A stretch of 64,000 nt of DNA from Agarophyton chilense (Eukaryota; Rhodophyta; Florideophyceae; Gracilariales; Gracilariaceae), in assembly GCA_030374765.1 (NCBI GenBank), contig JARGXX010000068.1:1674001-1738000 (forward strand). The letters run 5' to 3'. Positions within the stretch are counted from its first letter, which is position 1, and the number at the start of each line of letters is the position of its first letter. Under the pieces are notes generated by a model, which did no database searches, had not been told where the DNA came from, and saw nothing but the letters and a program-made list of their open reading frames with translations. A program made the position numbers and the translations under genes. Positions 10,641 through 21,788 of the stretch are shown here, in pieces.

Positions 10641-11284
10641 GTGTAGTATGAAAATGAGCATGGCTCTTTCAACGGCGGAATTCATTGGATTCGAGGAAGA
10701 AGATGTCGTGTATGGGGGCGGACTTGGTCTGATTCTTAGCTCTTTATACGTTAGAGCAAGGTTCGTGGTTAGATTGGGTCGTTGTTGTCTCAGCTACTGT
10801 TACCATGCTGCAAAAGCGTCAACATGCTTGTCAGTAGCACGAAACTTTCAATACATGAGCCTTTAGGATTCTGGTCGGGGCAAAGCATTCTTCGACCAGA
10901 ATCCTATTTCTCGGCAACAGTACTCTCAGGTTGTTGTATGCCTACTCGCCGACGGCTCAATTATTTGAGGCAATGGGAATTCGCGAACGTTCCCAATATG
11001 ACGACCATTTTTTGTCATATTTGAATGACTGCCAAAGCTTTGTGAAATCTTCTACGATACATCAGAACCAACCGAGCTCGGAGCCACTCGCCACTCACCA
11101 CCCGCCGCCCACCGTCTCAGATCGGGTGTGATTTGCAATGTTTCATGTGACAAACCTTAGTCGACACTACAGCTACACGTAGCCATTCCAGAAAAAAGCG
11201 ATATCCCATGAATATTTTCCGTCCCATTGCAGCACGCGCAGGGATCGACAGACTATCAGGGGTTAGAACACACATATGTAGAAG
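10641..11284. other. no gene seen
   Basis: Short overlapping frames of low quality on the plus strand only. No motif, RNA gene or element terminus recognised. Confidence 0.35.
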
Positions 11285-11452
11285 ACCTGTATGTTCGCAC
11301 AGCTCTCGACAAAGGCTTTGAAGCAAGCCTGCACGGCCATGTAGGTCTGCAGATCGCTTTTAATTGAGGCCTGCACGGCCAAACAGGTCTCGAGAACCCT
11401 TTGGTAGGAGGCCTGCACGGCCATCCTGTTATCGAAAGCCATATAGCGATGA
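11285..11452. repeat. 42-bp tandem repeat
   Basis: GCCTGCACGGCCA recurs at 11327, 11369 and 11411, exactly 42 bp apart. Diverged unit sequence lies between, and a degenerate unit lies on each side. As 42 is a multiple of three, the minus strand stays open and would read a 14-residue repeat with the core WPCRP. A single similar motif (TCTGCACGACCA) lies near 11677. No sign that it is translated. Confidence 0.8.
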
Positions 11453-11611
11453 TTTGTACCACTACACTATCGATACGTCCTTTAGTCTACGCAGCATCTT
11501 TCCTACTTATGAATGATGGAGGAAGTCATAGTTCCTTATCCTAATCAGCAGGATTTGTTTTTAAGCGACATTAAACTGTTTCAGCTACTGACCAGTGTCA
11601 GTACACGACTC

Positions 11612-11645
11612 CCACCCCCCTCCCCCTTCCCCCCGAGTTTGTCCA
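11612..11645. other. C-rich polypyrimidine tract upstream of the glycosyltransferase gene
   Basis: About 30 bases of almost pure C/T, about 190 bp before the first ATG of the next gene. A TATA-like TATATTAA lies at about 11809-11816. If that box is used, transcription would begin after the ATG at 11833 and favour the ATG at 11959. Confidence 0.3.
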
Positions 11646-11832
11646 CACCTACAGGTCTAGAAAACGGTTCTGTAGGTCTGCACGACCATTATCGACTCGA
11701 ATACAATGACGTCCAAGGCAGGCACAACCATCTTCATCTTGAAACGCTTTGCATCGCTGAAGTTTTGGGCTTAATTTGTGGGCTAATCTGCATCCACTCA
11801 TTTTGTTTATATATTAAGCAGAACAGTTTCTC

Positions 11833-14638
11833 TTGTTGGCTTCAGTGTTTCAACCCATTCGAACTGCTTCGAAACTTATCAATCCTTTCCTGTTACACTT
11901 CCCCACAATCTTGTTCATCATTTTTTCCTTGGACTTTGCCCTGAGTTTTCTCATCGTCATGGCTCTCAATCATGTAGACATACTCAAGTCTTGCACGATA
12001 AATCTCGGATTCTACGGCACAGGAACATCAACCTTGAGCCTCGGGTTTCAGAATTTTGGCTTTCATGTTCATCGGGACAGATTGCCCCTCAGTGAAGAAA
12101 GTCTCCGTGGAGGCCTGATCTGTCCTGAGTTCATGATAAAAAAATGGTGGTGCGAAGAACATGGATCAAACTACGTCTTAGATCTGATGAAGAAGTACGA
12201 CTTTATTTTTGATGGTTGGATTCCGTTGTTGATGTTTCTTTCCAACGAAGAACTTTTTCGTTTCAAGTCCAGAGCTTTATCTGAAGGAATCAAATTGAAT
12301 TACATTGCTACGAATCGTAATGTTGATGCATATGTCCGCTCTGAACTACATCACTGGGTGAATCACAATCTTGAAATGAAGGCGAACTTAACTTACGAAG
12401 AAAAAGCAAACCTATCTCAATTGATACGAATTAGAATCTTGAGACACGCTCGTCGAGTAGAATCGTTTCAGAACTTCAATGAGATGCAGGAAATAAAAAA
12501 TCACCTCTTTCAATGCCTTCCTTTGAAATATATGGAATCACAGTGGCCTGCAACTCTTTCATCTTTTACGTGGCCATCAGAAAAAGAATGGAGTAGTGCA
12601 TTGGAAACGATCGGCGTCACCAACGAGAACCCTTCTCTTCCCGTGGAGGCCATTCTTCTTACGTTTCGGGTAGAAGACGAGATGGTTCGTGAGAGAATAC
12701 ATAGCCTTCTAGATAAGGTTGAACAGGACGAAATCTGTCGGTATCTACTAGTGATCGCGCTGGACGTTGATGACTTCAATTCACTCGCGACAGAAAAGTT
12801 GATCCAGAGTGTTTCCAGTCGACAACGAGTACTGAGCGTGACGAAGTTGCCAAATCTAAACAGAAGCAAAATGGAACCAATCCCGCTTTGTCAGATATGG
12901 AACAGCATGGCTGAAGTTGCGTGGTCAAAAGGTGCAGATTGGACTATTTTTCTTGGTGATGACATTCGACTGGAATGTCCGTTCCACTACAGAGCCATTT
13001 ACCGTGCATTCATGGATATCAGTATTCGTTTTGAATATCCCTTTGGCTTTGGATGTCCCTGGCTTAATGATGTAAGCTTTCCGGGATTTCCAACTTTCCC
13101 AGTCATTTCAAAGGTACATCGTCAGATTTTTGGAGGACTGATTCCGTATCATCGGAGAAATGAATTCATCAATCAAGATTTGGATCCGTACTTACGCAGA
13201 CTGTACGCAAAATTTGCATCAGCACCACTGCTTTCAGACGTGAAGATTGAAAATCAAATTGGTGGTGAGAAAGGGAGACTTGCCAGATACAAAAGAGTGC
13301 CCGCCACGAGATGGCGACATTGGGTTCTACAAGATACAGATCCAATAGAACGATACCTCGACTCACATTCAAGGAGTGCGAAGAAACATCCGATTCTGGT
13401 TGACGTTGTAATACCCACGTATCGGATCGATCTACAGTACCTAAGCCGTCTTTGTGCACTTCAGGTGCCCAATTCCTTCCGAACTACTTTCCTGGTAATC
13501 GTTGACAATCCAAAGCGGCTGCAAGATATGTTTGCAACAGAGCGTTTTAAGAAGCTCGATTACTCTACTTCATTGCATGCTTCCTCGGCAAAACTTGAAC
13601 GGTACCTACGAAACATTTCTTGTTCAGAAGCCTCCGGCATCGGAAACAACATAAGAGTTCGCTGCAACAGTTCTAATCTCGGTGCTTTAGCCAGTCGAAA
13701 TAGAGGAATAGAAGAAAGCTCCGCTGAGTACATTCTGTTTCTTGATGACGATATCCTTCCTGACCCAAATCTTCTGGATGCATATGAAAAAGCATTTTCT
13801 TCACTTTCTGAGTCCATGGAAGCAAAGAATTTGTTTGGTATGGTTGGGCTTGTGAAATTCCCGCGACGGTTGTCGATGCCAATCAAACATGCTGCGGTTT
13901 TATCAAGTCAATTGCACTCTATGTTTGAGATTGCCCAATGTGAATCCCACAAAACTCCAGCTTGGGGGGTAACTGCGAACTTGCTGACAAAGCGCCTCCC
14001 GGATTTAAAGTTCAATGAGTCATTTGCAAAAGACTGGAGGGGGAGAAGACATCGATTATTGTCTCTCTCTTCAGAGACATTCGGGATTTCTATTGGCAGT
14101 CAAAGAAGCAGTAGCGGTTCACGACTTTTGGGAAGGATCACCACTCTACTTGGCAAAGCGATTTTTTTCTTGGGCATACAGTGACTCTGCAATTTTTAAC
14201 CGCTTTACTGAACACAAATACGTTTCTTGGCCCAATGCTGTTGAATTCTTCTTCGCGGTTCTTTTCTGGCACATGATAACTCTTTCTTTAACGATTTTTC
14301 TTGTTATCGTTTTTCTGCTGAGTTTTGTGGCAGCAGATATCGTCGTGGACTTGTTAAACTTCAGGTTGTATTTGCAGCGACGTGAGGCATTAGGTCATGA
14401 TTTCTCGGCCATGTTTACGATAGGATCGCAAGTTCTTGGAAATTTTTACATTATGGCATTGGAAACAGGCCGTTTTTTGGGACATTTTGGGGCCTTTAAC
14501 GTGGGAAACATATGTTCTCGGTTTGATTGGCATTGCGGTCGACTCCCAATCGAGCTGCACAAATCCAGGAGAAGAGAGCTTCGGAAGTTCATCGTTTTTA
14601 TGGCAATAGCATTTTTCATAGGATTGACTTGCACTTAG
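11833..14638 (+). CDS. sulfotransferase-like / double glycosyltransferase fusion, one frameshift
   Basis: Probable Golgi membrane enzyme of polysaccharide synthesis. Residues 15-42 are a hydrophobic segment (possible signal anchor), but an alternative start is Met43 (11959). Residues 55-250 resemble sulfotransferases: LGFYGTGTSTL (58-68) fits the PAPS 5'-phosphate loop, and ATNRNVDAYVRSELHHW (about 159) fits the 3'-phosphate region. A first GT-A-like domain starts near 272 with a DD at 376-377 (FLGDDI). A second, GT2-type domain starts at VDVVIPTYR (524), with LDDDILPDP (638-640). The GT2 motif GGGEDIDYC lies in the next phase, so the frame changes by one base near 14026-14040. After this come a strongly hydrophobic stretch (about 14240-14350), a second near the C-terminus, and TAG. 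Substrates unknown; sulfated galactan synthesis is inference. Confidence 0.75.
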
Positions 14639-14658
14639 ATTCTCGGAATGTGCCCTAG

Positions 14659-14901
14659 ATAGAGAGAGAAGGAGCACTTGAAGGCATTCCTGTCCGCCTC
14701 ACGTGGTGGCGGGTCGAGCCCTTCATTGAAGTGCTACGTGTCTTCGGGCGTTACGACCGATGGTCTACGAAGGGGGACAGTTTAGAGGACGATAGCTTGA
14801 ATGTACTCGCCTCGCTTCCCTTTTCCGCCGGTTTCAAGCTTCAGCAAGATAGCTTTCTTGCAAATGCCGGCACTGGCGCGGCGGTAAAGAGTTTCATATA
14901 G
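14659..14901 (+). other. short open stretch without ATG, unidentified
   Basis: About 80 codons open from a TAG at 14656 to a TAG at 14899. It has no ATG and is GC-richer than its surroundings. It reads like coding sequence (WWRVEPFIEVLRVFGRYDRW) but I recognise no family. It may be a gene fragment or chance. Confidence 0.25.
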
Positions 14902-15203
14902 CATCTTTTTTAACAGTGATTGGCCCCGTTTTTATTTGTATTCAATTTGAGGACGGACAGTATGCCTCGATCATCTTTCTCGAGACTGGCTCCCCAACGC
15001 CACAGTTTTCCTCCGAAATCAACTTAGGGTGCAAAGGCTTTGTCTGGGCCTTTCTCGAAACACCCAGGAAGCAAACTAAAGTACAAAATCTCACACTTTG
15101 TGTAGTCAGAAACTTGGTAAAAATTCGCCGATGAGCAAGGGATCAAAATGTGTACTACTTTTTAGTATCTACCGACACTATTTCCACTGACCACACCGTT
15201 TCC
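14902..15203. other. no gene seen
   Basis: AT-rich flank of the Tc1-like insertion; no motif recognised. Confidence 0.35.
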
Positions 15204-15205
15204 TA

Positions 15206-15334
15206 AAGTCTGTTTCAAAATCATATCCCTCGCGCAAATTTTCCAAAAATCGACGTTTTGGCTACAGTACAACTAACAAAATCAGTGTGAAAAAATTTTC
15301 AAGTAAAAAAACTGTTTCAAAATCATAACCTTTA
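15206..15334. repeat. left IR/DR of Tc1-like element
   Basis: Outer site at 15206-15230 and inner site at 15311-15334, both with GTTTCAAAATCATA. Likely transposase-binding sites by analogy. Confidence 0.8.
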
Positions 15335-15361
15335 TTGCATCCTTTTTATTCTAACGCGAGT

Positions 15362-16357
15362 TCAGTAGTTTATTTTTGCTCCTCTAGCCTGTATAACACT
15401 TATACAACGCTTTGGCATTGATTCTATAAAAGAATTGATAGCATTACAGTCAATCTTTTCCCAGCAATCTTTGATACAATTTTTCAAATCAAAAACTGTA
15501 TCAAATTGCCTTCCTTGCCCATAAACCATTCGGGCCAACATTCCCCAAATGTTTTCGATAGGGTTGAGGTCAGGAGAGCGCGCAGGCCATTCCATAACCG
15601 ACATATTTAGACTATTGAACCACTGTTTCATAGAATTAGATTTATGCACAGGTGCATTATCTTGCTAAAAAATGAATTCTTCTCCGTGCATACAGTATGC
15701 AAAAGGTAAAAGATAGTTTTCTAGAACCTCAGCATACTTCTCAGAGTTCATTGTAGTTTCAACAAAATCCATATCAGTTGCTCCTTTCGTGGAGATTCCA
15801 GCCCAAACCATTAATGATGCGCCTCCTGAATGCCTAGTCACAAATTCCTTCTTTTTTTTTCGTAGATCATGCTAATAAAATTTATAGCAATCTGGACCAT
15901 CAAGGTTAAACTTTTTTTCGTCGGAAAAGATAACATTATTCCAATCCGTTTTCCAATAAACCTTTTGAGCACACCATTCAACTCGATTTTTCTTGTGATT
16001 ATCTTTTAAAAAAAAATTTTTCCTCTTTTTTGTGTACTTGAACAACTTTTGAGGGTTGACTTCACGCCATATTGTAGATCGTGATAGAGGCAAATTTAGA
16101 GTTTTGACAAATTTTCCGCAAGATGAAGTGTTGCGGCATAGTTCTCGCTTAATTCCACGCTTATCGGCCGGGGATAGTGCCGTAGGACGGCCGGTGGAAC
16201 GCTTTGTTCCGTATGTAGCGGGGTTTTTGATGAAGTTGCTGATTGTTTTTGGGCTGCGCTTGAGTTTTCGGGCTATATCTGCTGGAATGATACCCTGACC
16301 TACTAATTCCATGATTTCCAGCTGTTCAGAGCGTGTCAGAGGTGCGCCACGAGCCAT
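15362..16357 (-). pseudogene. Tc1-like DD34E transposase, two stops
   Basis: About 331 codons in one phase, the usual Tc1 length. The start is the ATG at 16357 (MARGAPLTRSEQ); an upstream ATG at 16564 lies outside the element. The N-terminal half is a paired helix-turn-helix DNA-binding region (DIARKLKRSPKTISNFIKNP; STGRPTALSP). The catalytic triad is visible: D in NNVIFSDEKKFN, D in QDNAPVHKS and E in SPDLNPIENIWG, with 34 residues between the last two. TAG stops at 15872-15874 and 15665-15667 inactivate this copy. The rest of the frame is intact, so decay is recent or mild. Confidence 0.92.
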
Positions 16358-16375
16358 AATTGAGCGAATGATTGT

Positions 16376-16505
16376 ATAAAGGATATACTTTTGAAACAGT
16401 GTTATTGACTTAGTGGTTTTTATATGTTGTGAAATGTGCTCTACAGTACGTGAAATGCCTTTTTGGCGCAGTTTTTGTAAAGGGATATGTTTTTGAAACG
16501 CACTG
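16376..16505. repeat. right IR/DR of Tc1-like element
   Basis: Inverted counterpart of 15206-15334: inner site 16376-16400 and outer site 16481-16505, the GTTTCAAAA cores again 102 bp apart. Confidence 0.8.
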
Positions 16506-16507
16506 TA

Positions 16508-16966
16508 TATCCAAAATAAACCGCCGTCCTCTGTCGATCCGCCGCTGTAACCAGATTGGATCATTGTTGTCTATATCTTACAGACCCTCATATTTACGTG
16601 AACAGGAGAACTTGATACAAATGATATCTGGTACCGACGCGCAGTTCGTTATGCACACAAAAATGTCGCTTAGCGAATCCAAACAGTGCCCCAGAAGCCA
16701 AATGTCAATCAGTAGTAACGGCTGATTTGCTTTTTGAGATTCAGAATGGGTTATCTCAACAGTTGGTTCATCATCCTGGCCATCTCAAACCTGTGTAAGG
16801 CACATGAACGGTGTTCTCCTGTAGAATAAGTTCACCAAGTAGACCTTTCAAACAGATACCGAGAAACCCCTTGTGAATACACAGTCAACTAACAGTTCAT
16901 ACGGTCCCTCCTTGAAATGATGCAGTAAATTTACAAATATTACCTTTCAAGTAAATTCGTCTGTGT
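16508..16966. other. no gene seen
   Basis: Flank between the Tc1-like element and the inverted end at 16967. Only short frames, nothing recognised. Confidence 0.35.
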
Positions 16967-17370
16967 TCTCGGAAAGGTATTAGCCGCTAGTTTAGTATGC
17001 GGGAAGATATTCGGCGAAAAATCTGCGAAAAATGACGGATCGCGGATGCAGAGGGAATTTCTGTTAATTTTTTAGAGTGCCAGCTAGTTTCGGCTTTCGA
17101 TTCTATATCAAAATCCTGCTCATTATGAATGGGAAACGAATGCAAAAGCCCCTGCTAGTTTACCCCCTATGTTTGGATGCCAAACGCTAGATGTGAATGA
17201 CAAAAGCCTGGCTCAAACACCCTCACACCAACTTGGTGTTCTCGGAATGCTAGTTCCAGGTGCTAGAAGCGTAGGGGGCAAAGAAAATCGTCAAAAATCT
17301 GCAAAAAATGAAGAATCGGCAATGTGCAAGGAATTGATTCAGATTTTTTGTATAACACACCTTCACGCAT
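16967..17370. repeat. tandemly duplicated terminal-type repeat
   Basis: Two diverged direct copies about 270 bp apart (from 16967 and from about 17238) share GTGTTCTCGGAA, then a CTAG-containing stretch, AAAATCTGC, AAAAATGA and GGAATT in the same order. Duplicated termini of this sort occur in foldback-like elements. Confidence 0.5.
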
Positions 17371-17899
17371 TCAAGCGAATAATAGCAGTGAAGAATGCAA
17401 AACGGAAGTGCACTGAAGCGCTAGTTTGCATCTTATTCGATGGAAGTGAAACGCTAGATTATCTACCTTTAACAACCACCAATAAACTCTTCAATCATCC
17501 TACCATCGGCACTACACCCCTACCATTCTTCCCTTCCGAAGCAATCCCAACCCGGTGGCGGCTACGTGGCCGTCTCCAGAAATGACTGCCACGCCGTGAA
17601 TACTTTCAACCATCTACTTCTCCTCCTCAACAGCCCCCGCCACCCCCAACGGATTCTCTACATGTCTTATAGCACCGTCTTCAAGTCTTTACGTTGGGCT
17701 CAATTAGTCGGCGACATCGTTCTATGCATTCGAACATTGCTCGACCGAGTCGTTCCCGTCTTCTTCGCTCACTTCCTTCTGGAATGCTTAAAGCCCTCTT
17801 CCTTGACGTCCTTCGCAGCCGCCCCTCCCCTAATCACCAACACCCTCTTCAGCACACTCTTCATATCCTCTGCTGCCGTTAACAACGAACTGGATTAAA

Positions 17900-18849
17900 A
17901 ATTCAAGCGCTACATCTCCGCATTCGGGGTGTACCCATTATCACGTACCAGACACCTCCTTCCCTTCGAATAGCACTAACAATTACACTAGAACATAATA
18001 GACTTTATTCTTTACGGCCAAGTTAACAATAAATACACTCTTCACTTAACCACTCAGTTCCCCTCCTCATCATCCCCCGCATTCACCCCTTTCAAAGGTT
18101 TATAGCTCCCACCCTCTTCATCTCCCTTTTCTTTTCATTCGTCTACCACCTCAATCACTCCCTCCTCATCCTCTCGGACTTAATCATCTACTGCCACGTC
18201 TTCTTCCTATTCATCCACGCCATTCTCTCTCAAAACGCAAAGTCCTTCCTAAACCTTGGCTTTCAGTTGCACCCCGTCAGGCAAGTTCTGGTTCTCCGGA
18301 ACCACGTACATATGGTACCGAAACAGCTTCTAATCCGACATGACACTGTCCGCACTTCCCGCTCCATCATGAAAGACATTACCCCTCCCAACGAATATCG
18401 ACATCGGTGGTATCGTGTACTTTTTCACATACATCCGTTGCGCGACCCACTCCAACTCCGCATTGCTCTTTGCTTAAGGGGTATGCAATCTTACACACAC
18501 CCACATTGGAAACTACTACCTTCCAGTTGGTATCATGAAATAGCCCGGGTTCTTCCCCTCCATCTTGTCACGGTTCGTCAACGTCTGAAAGTCAGTATGT
18601 AGCTCTTTCCGCGGGCATCCATTCCCAGTACACAACACCCTTACCCTATTATTTGGAGCGTACATCTTCATCACCGCCACTCGGTTATCTTCCGAACCCG
18701 AGAACACATATATCCGTCCCATTCTTGGATCCAACATCGCACGCTTCTTCACCCACACATTCCTAACCACTTTCAAATTCATGTCGTCCACTTTCCCCCT
18801 CGTCATCGTCATATAACTTCCAAGCCCCATCCTACTATCCGAGGGGCTC
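17900..18849 (-). pseudogene. decayed minus-strand gene, 3' part (possible 2OG-oxygenase-like fold)
   Basis: Continues the minus-strand gene cut by gypsy-2 at 18850. In one phase with about four stops it reads GRIYVFSGSEDNRVAVMKMY, then CPRKELHTDFQTLTNR, later TIPPMSIFVGRGNVFHDGAG and KLFRYHMYVVPENQNLP. The order HxD (about 18595), a distal His after a small, hydrophobic strand (about 18372) and an Arg shortly after fits the iron- and 2-oxoglutarate-binding residues of a double-stranded beta-helix dioxygenase. I offer that only as a possibility; no family is recognised. Decay continues to about 17600, where nothing can be read. Confidence 0.35.
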
Positions 18850-18854
18850 TGCTC

Positions 18855-19770
18855 TGTAGAGCAACGCCCAGTTAGGGGATACTTGAAGATGCAACTCATA
18901 GAATGAGGATTGAACCCTCCGAGGGTTATGACTATGATCCCCTCTAAGGTGTGCTGAGGTGGCACTGTTTTCTGGTTAGAGTTCGCCTATGAAGTGAAAA
19001 TTCGGATGGCCCATGGTTGGATTGGCCCCGTGATACACGTGGCTTAATTTTGGCACCGATTTTCGGATATTTGTATGAACGTTGGACTTTTGGGCCCTGA
19101 CAGTGGGATCTCCACGTGTATGGCCCTGAGCAGGTGTGCACTACTGTAGAGTTTAGTTAGTGGGCCCTACTTAGGGAGACGAGATCTGACAGTCCGAAGC
19201 TCAGAGTAAATGGGAACCAAGGTTGGTCTTCGATACCTTTAGAGGTTCTTCGTCGCCATCGTTTCGGCCTTACAACCCGGAACGGGCTCTGGTTAGCAAC
19301 GCCTGCGTAGGGACACGACTTTACTTGGAGAGTGCCCATGTTTGGGTTCCGTGCAACCACCCCCTTGGGACCGCTCAGACGACCTGCGTGCACGATACCC
19401 CGTGGGGGTTCTGCTTACTTGTTGCGTGCTTTTTGTGTTTCCTTTCGAGGACAGGTTTTCGCCCCTGTATTGGGTTTCTTTTGTTGTTTCGCCCCTTTTC
19501 TGGTTCTCGGGTCCGGTGCCTGTTAGTGCCCGACCCTCGCCCCGTTTTTCCTCTTCGCCGGATTTTCCCCCATTCTTTGGGATACCCATACCCATTCCCG
19601 ATCCAACGGTTTCTACCCCTCACCTCCGTCGGTACTGCCGGAATCCCCCGTGGGAGTTACACCCCACACTACGGGTGGAACGGAGGGCTCTGTCTCTGAG
19701 TCTGCCTCCCCCAGGGAGCAAGGCTTCGAACACCTTGAGAGCACTTCCCGTCGCCGGGTTTTGCTCCACA
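18855..19770 (+). repeat. gypsy-2 5' LTR
   Basis: A 916-bp repeat starting TGTAGAGCAACG, about 15 differences from 29285-30200. The last bases differ (GCTCCACA here, GCCTAACA in the 3' copy), but both end in CA beside the target duplicate. Confidence 0.95.
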
Positions 19771-19771
19771 A

Positions 19772-19789
19772 GTGGTCTCCCGACTTAGA
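19772..19789 (+). other. gypsy-2 primer-binding site
   Basis: TGGTCTCCCGACTTAGAA, one base after the LTR, starts with TGG as expected for pairing to a tRNA CCA end. It matches 17 of 18 bases with gypsy-3 (41604-41621). The tRNA is not identified. Confidence 0.65.
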
Positions 19790-19857
19790 ATCCGCTCTCG
19801 GAATTTTGGGTTGGTCATCCACGTGTTGGAATATCTCTTGGAAGAGGAAGCACCGTC

Positions 19858-21786
19858 GTGAAGATTTGTTGTAGTGGTCCCCTTTGGAAAGGGTGGAATT
19901 GGTTTTTATTTTTGTTTTGTGTTACGTCATCCGTTCTCCGGGAATCTCGTGATCGAATTTCATCGTTACCCCGAAGTCGGGCCGACCCTGAATTACAGCG
20001 CCTGGAGACTCGAATCGATATCGCCAACGCGGCTCACGTCAAGCTCCTTCAGGAGGTTACTACCCTCCGCCTCAAGGTGGAGGACGCCCCGGTGCGGGGA
20101 GTCGCCGATGACCTTCGTACCCTGAGGAGGGATGTGAACTCCTTTTTGGAAAGCTTTGGTACCCCTGGGGTCTTTATCCAGGAGTACCGGAGCCTCGTGG
20201 AGGAACACCGCGTGCAAGCGGAACGCTTCCGAGCTCGGCTGTACACCCTCGAGGCCATTATCCGTATGGACGGAGACACAGAAGCCTCGAAGGATAAACC
20301 CGACGTTTCCGAAGACGAAGAACACCGCTCCGCTAAACGGGACCGCCGCAAGTCCAAGAAGAGGGTTCACCTCCAAGAGAATTTATCGGATTCCGATCCC
20401 AATCGCTCGTCATCGAGTTCGTCCTCCGAATCTTCGGATAGTGAAGATGGACGCCAGTCATCCCGGGCGACTCGGTCGAAGGCTACTTACACCTCTCAAG
20501 GGGCAATCCGTACCCGGAAGAAGGGTAGGAAACACATTGGATTAAGGGAGCTGAAGCCGACGAATCCTCTCTATCGGAAGCTGCTATCGTACCGCTATTA
20601 CCGGTTGGATAACCCTTCGGGAGATCGAACATCCCGCGGAACGGGTAAGGTCAAGGACTACATCAAAAGGCTGAGCATCACCCTACAGAAGAGGGAGTTC
20701 ACAGGAACAGACCCAATTTTGGTGCTCGATTTCCTTGCGAGGTTCGTCCAGGAGGCTGACATCCTCAGTATGAGTGAAGCGCAAGCGTATGTTGCATTAC
20801 CCTATTTCTTAAAGGGGATGGCTGAAGACCAGTTTAACTCCGTCCGTGGATCATCCCGAGCCTCGGAAGGGGGAGTCACGTGCTGGCCCGAAGCGGTGCA
20901 GTACCTCTTGAGGTCATACGCTACTGGAAATGCGATTCAGGAAGCAATCCTTGCATTAAGGGATACGCGGCAGAAGCCGATGGAAACCGAAACGGTGTAT
21001 TCAACTCGCTTGAATAAAGCGTTTCACCGATGCGGGAATGTATTCCCCGGCTACGAGAGATGCACCATGTTTGTGGATGGTTTGGACCCCTCGATAAGGG
21101 CATTGGTTGCCCGACATCGGGAAGAGAAGCGCAAGCTGACCTACTTGGACCTGGTTCAGTACGCCCAGGCTGAAGGGGATACTCTCCGTGCCAGGCAGAA
21201 CCGAAATAGTCGGCCGACACGTGCACTCCTCGCCGATGGAGGTAACTCGTCTTTGTCACTCGCAGGAGGCCCTGCCCCTGTGGGGGTCAATGATAACATT
21301 CACTTCATGGGAAGTAACCCCGAATCTATGGGTACGTCTGAGTTGCCGTCGACATCCGCTCCGACTACGGATGAAGACCCTGCGCTCTTTACCCAAGGAC
21401 GGAGGGTGCCAGCCGCATCGCTACCTTTTGCGAATACCGCTGCTCGGTTCTCTCGCCCCGGATGGAGGGACACAGCACCACGTCGCGTGGATTCACGTCC
21501 ACAACCGAACCCAGCAGAGCTGATTTGCTATTTGTGTTACCTCCGTGGTCACAAAGCACCAGACTGCACATTTCCCCTGCGGGAGGGTTCACGAATTATC
21601 GCTCAGTACGAGGCTCTGACCCCTGAGGAGAAAGCTCGAGTCCCGAGTAGGTCCTATGAGGAACAAAGGATACTCCGAGCTCACCTTGCTGACAGGGATA
21701 CAGAACTTGTACCCGCGAACGGGGAACAACCGCTCCCCTTCGAGGCAGCTGCACCGAATTCGGTGGGGTCCGCTTCGAAAAACTAA
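19858..21786 (+). CDS. gag: gypsy-2 Gag
   Basis: Capsid/nucleocapsid protein, 642 codons, ATG 88 bp after the LTR. An N-terminal region with coiled-coil character (residues about 40-130) is followed by an acidic/Ser-rich linker and basic stretch. The retrotransposon gag core has [16 protein letters not shown] and [11 protein letters not shown], the same block as in gypsy-3 gag (TTFTGTDPVAVVEFL). A zinc knuckle [14 protein letters not shown] (CX2CX4HX4C, about residues 556-569) follows near the C-terminus. The frame is intact. It ends in TAA at 21784-21786, and pol opens almost immediately in the -1 phase, so pol expression would need frameshifting or reinitiation. Confidence 0.9.
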   Translation: MKICCSGPLWKGWNWFLFLFCVTSSVLRESRDRISSLPRSRADPELQRLETRIDIANAAHVKLLQEVTTLRLKVEDAPVRGVADDLRTLRRDVNSFLESFGTPGVFIQEYRSLVEEHRVQAERFRARLYTLEAIIRMDGDTEASKDKPDVSEDEEHRSAKRDRRKSKKRVHLQENLSDSDPNRSSSSSSSESSDSEDGRQSSRATRSKATYTSQGAIRTRKKGRKHIGLRELKPTNPLYRKLLSYRYYRLDNPSGDRTSRGTGKVKDYIKRLSITLQKREFTGTDPILVLDFLARFVQEADILSMSEAQAYVALPYFLKGMAEDQFNSVRGSSRASEGGVTCWPEAVQYLLRSYATGNAIQEAILALRDTRQKPMETETVYSTRLNKAFHRCGNVFPGYERCTMFVDGLDPSIRALVARHREEKRKLTYLDLVQYAQAEGDTLRARQNRNSRPTRALLADGGNSSLSLAGGPAPVGVNDNIHFMGSNPESMGTSELPSTSAPTTDEDPALFTQGRRVPAASLPFANTAARFSRPGWRDTAPRRVDSRPQPNPAELICYLCYLRGHKAPDCTFPLREGSRIIAQYEALTPEEKARVPSRSYEEQRILRAHLADRDTELVPANGEQPLPFEAAAPNSVGSASKN

Positions 21787-21788
21787 AC

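Larger units (their letters stand above)
15206..16505 (-). mobile_element. Tc1-like DNA transposon with IR/DR ends
   Basis: A 1300-bp element flanked by TA on both sides (15204-15205 and 16506-16507), the Tc1/mariner target duplication. The outer ends 15206-15230 and 16481-16505 are inverted copies (21 of 25 positions by eye, core GTTTCAAAA.CATATCCCT). A second copy of the motif lies inside each end (15311-15334 and 16376-16400). The GTTTCAAAA cores are 102 bp apart at both ends. This paired direct-repeat-in-inverted-repeat arrangement is the IR/DR type known from Sleeping Beauty-like elements. Confidence 0.9.

Noticed and set aside
11285-11452. CRISPR-like array
   Set aside because: Only three cores of 13 bp, spacers themselves related to each other, eukaryotic context, no cas genes.
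12510-12869. Minus-strand frame inside the glycosyltransferase gene
   Set aside because: Lies opposite conserved coding sequence, shows no motif; a shadow of the real frame.
1247-15874. Reassigned TAG codon, because copia and the Tc1-like transposase are both interrupted by TAG
   Set aside because: TAG ends the glycosyltransferase gene and several other frames naturally, and TAA and TGA interrupt other relics equally. Ordinary decay explains it.
16358-16564. N-terminal extension of the Tc1-like transposase to the ATG at 16564
   Set aside because: The extension crosses the element's right end at 16505 into flanking DNA. The ATG at 16357 gives the normal length.
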